Assembly: GCF_964019385.1 (NCBI RefSeq)
Contig: NC_088643.1
Coordinates: forward strand, 81,206,699-81,270,698
Origin: Sycon ciliatum
Taxonomy: Eukaryota; Porifera; Calcarea; Leucosolenida; Sycettidae
DNA length: 64,000 nt
Reading direction: 5' to 3'
Position numbers and translations under genes: made by a program. The notes beneath the pieces were generated by a model, which saw only the letters and a list, made by a program, of their open reading frames with translations, was not told the DNA's origin and did no database searches. Positions 63,831-64,000 of this stretch are shown one piece after another. Within the stretch, counting starts at the first letter, position 1. Each line of letters begins with the position of its first letter.

Positions 63831-64000
63831 TGTTGACCGCGTCGTGATACCTACACATGTAAAGCGTGGCAGTGTGCAAGCCGGAAATCTGACGCCACAG
63901 CGTTCTGCCAAGTGCAAATAACCTTTCCTAGTCAGATAGTGGACAACCGATGCCTGTCGAAGCATCTGAAGAAAAACGTTTCTGGTCCTCGTCCCGGTGA
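63831..64000. other. Upstream flank of the DUF3419 gene
   Basis: The frame of exon 1 stays open above the ATG, but an acceptor-like TGTGTAG lies just before it (63850-63856). A 5' UTR exon or an N-terminal extension outside the window is possible. Confidence 0.4.

Overview
The window is intron-rich animal DNA. The evidence is GT-AG introns in every gene model, a class IX myosin carrying a RhoGAP domain (a holozoan class), metazoan-type DNA transposons (Kolobok, Tc1/mariner-like, hAT, piggyBac-like, PIF/Harbinger) and long CA/CAA microsatellites. My best guess is an early-branching invertebrate such as a sponge, but the sequence alone does not settle that. No prokaryotic features and no CRISPR arrays were seen.

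Layout. About 43 kb on the left (208-43454, minus strand) is one gene: a myosin-IX-like unconventional myosin. I assembled 43 exons by hand. All have phase-compatible junctions and together they give 1776 codons. The order is motor, one clear IQ motif, a low-complexity linker made of small symmetric exons, two C1 zinc fingers, RhoGAP and coiled coil. The 3' end lies beyond position 1. A CpG-rich block near 43950-44200 is the likely promoter region. From 44.2 to 48.9 kb I see only intergenic sequence with simple repeats. A complete Kolobok-type DNA transposon with TTAA duplications occupies 48868-51778. A single-exon GDP-fucose O-fucosyltransferase-like gene lies at 53128-54549 (plus). It is convergent with a complete 8-exon DUF3419/BtaA-like gene (55754-63830, minus; 391 aa), a family that in bacteria and algae makes the betaine-lipid precursor from SAM.

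Mobile DNA. The myosin introns are heavily colonised. They hold a full-length Tc1/mariner-superfamily element with an intron-containing transposase and a long D-to-E spacing (23883-27024). They also hold a layered nest at 8751-12927: a TTAA-flanked element with roughly 250-bp inverted repeats enclosing a decayed BEL/Pao integrase, invaded by a hAT-like element, with a piggyBac-like element at its TTAA end that itself contains a MITE. At least ten further MITEs or small TIR elements and several tRNA-derived SINE-like pieces are present. In most cases the termini and target duplications can be read directly.

The three host genes show no obvious shared pathway: actin/Rho signalling, protein or glycan fucosylation, and lipid head-group synthesis. 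All gene models are hand-built from ORFs, splice consensus and remembered family motifs, without RNA or database searches.
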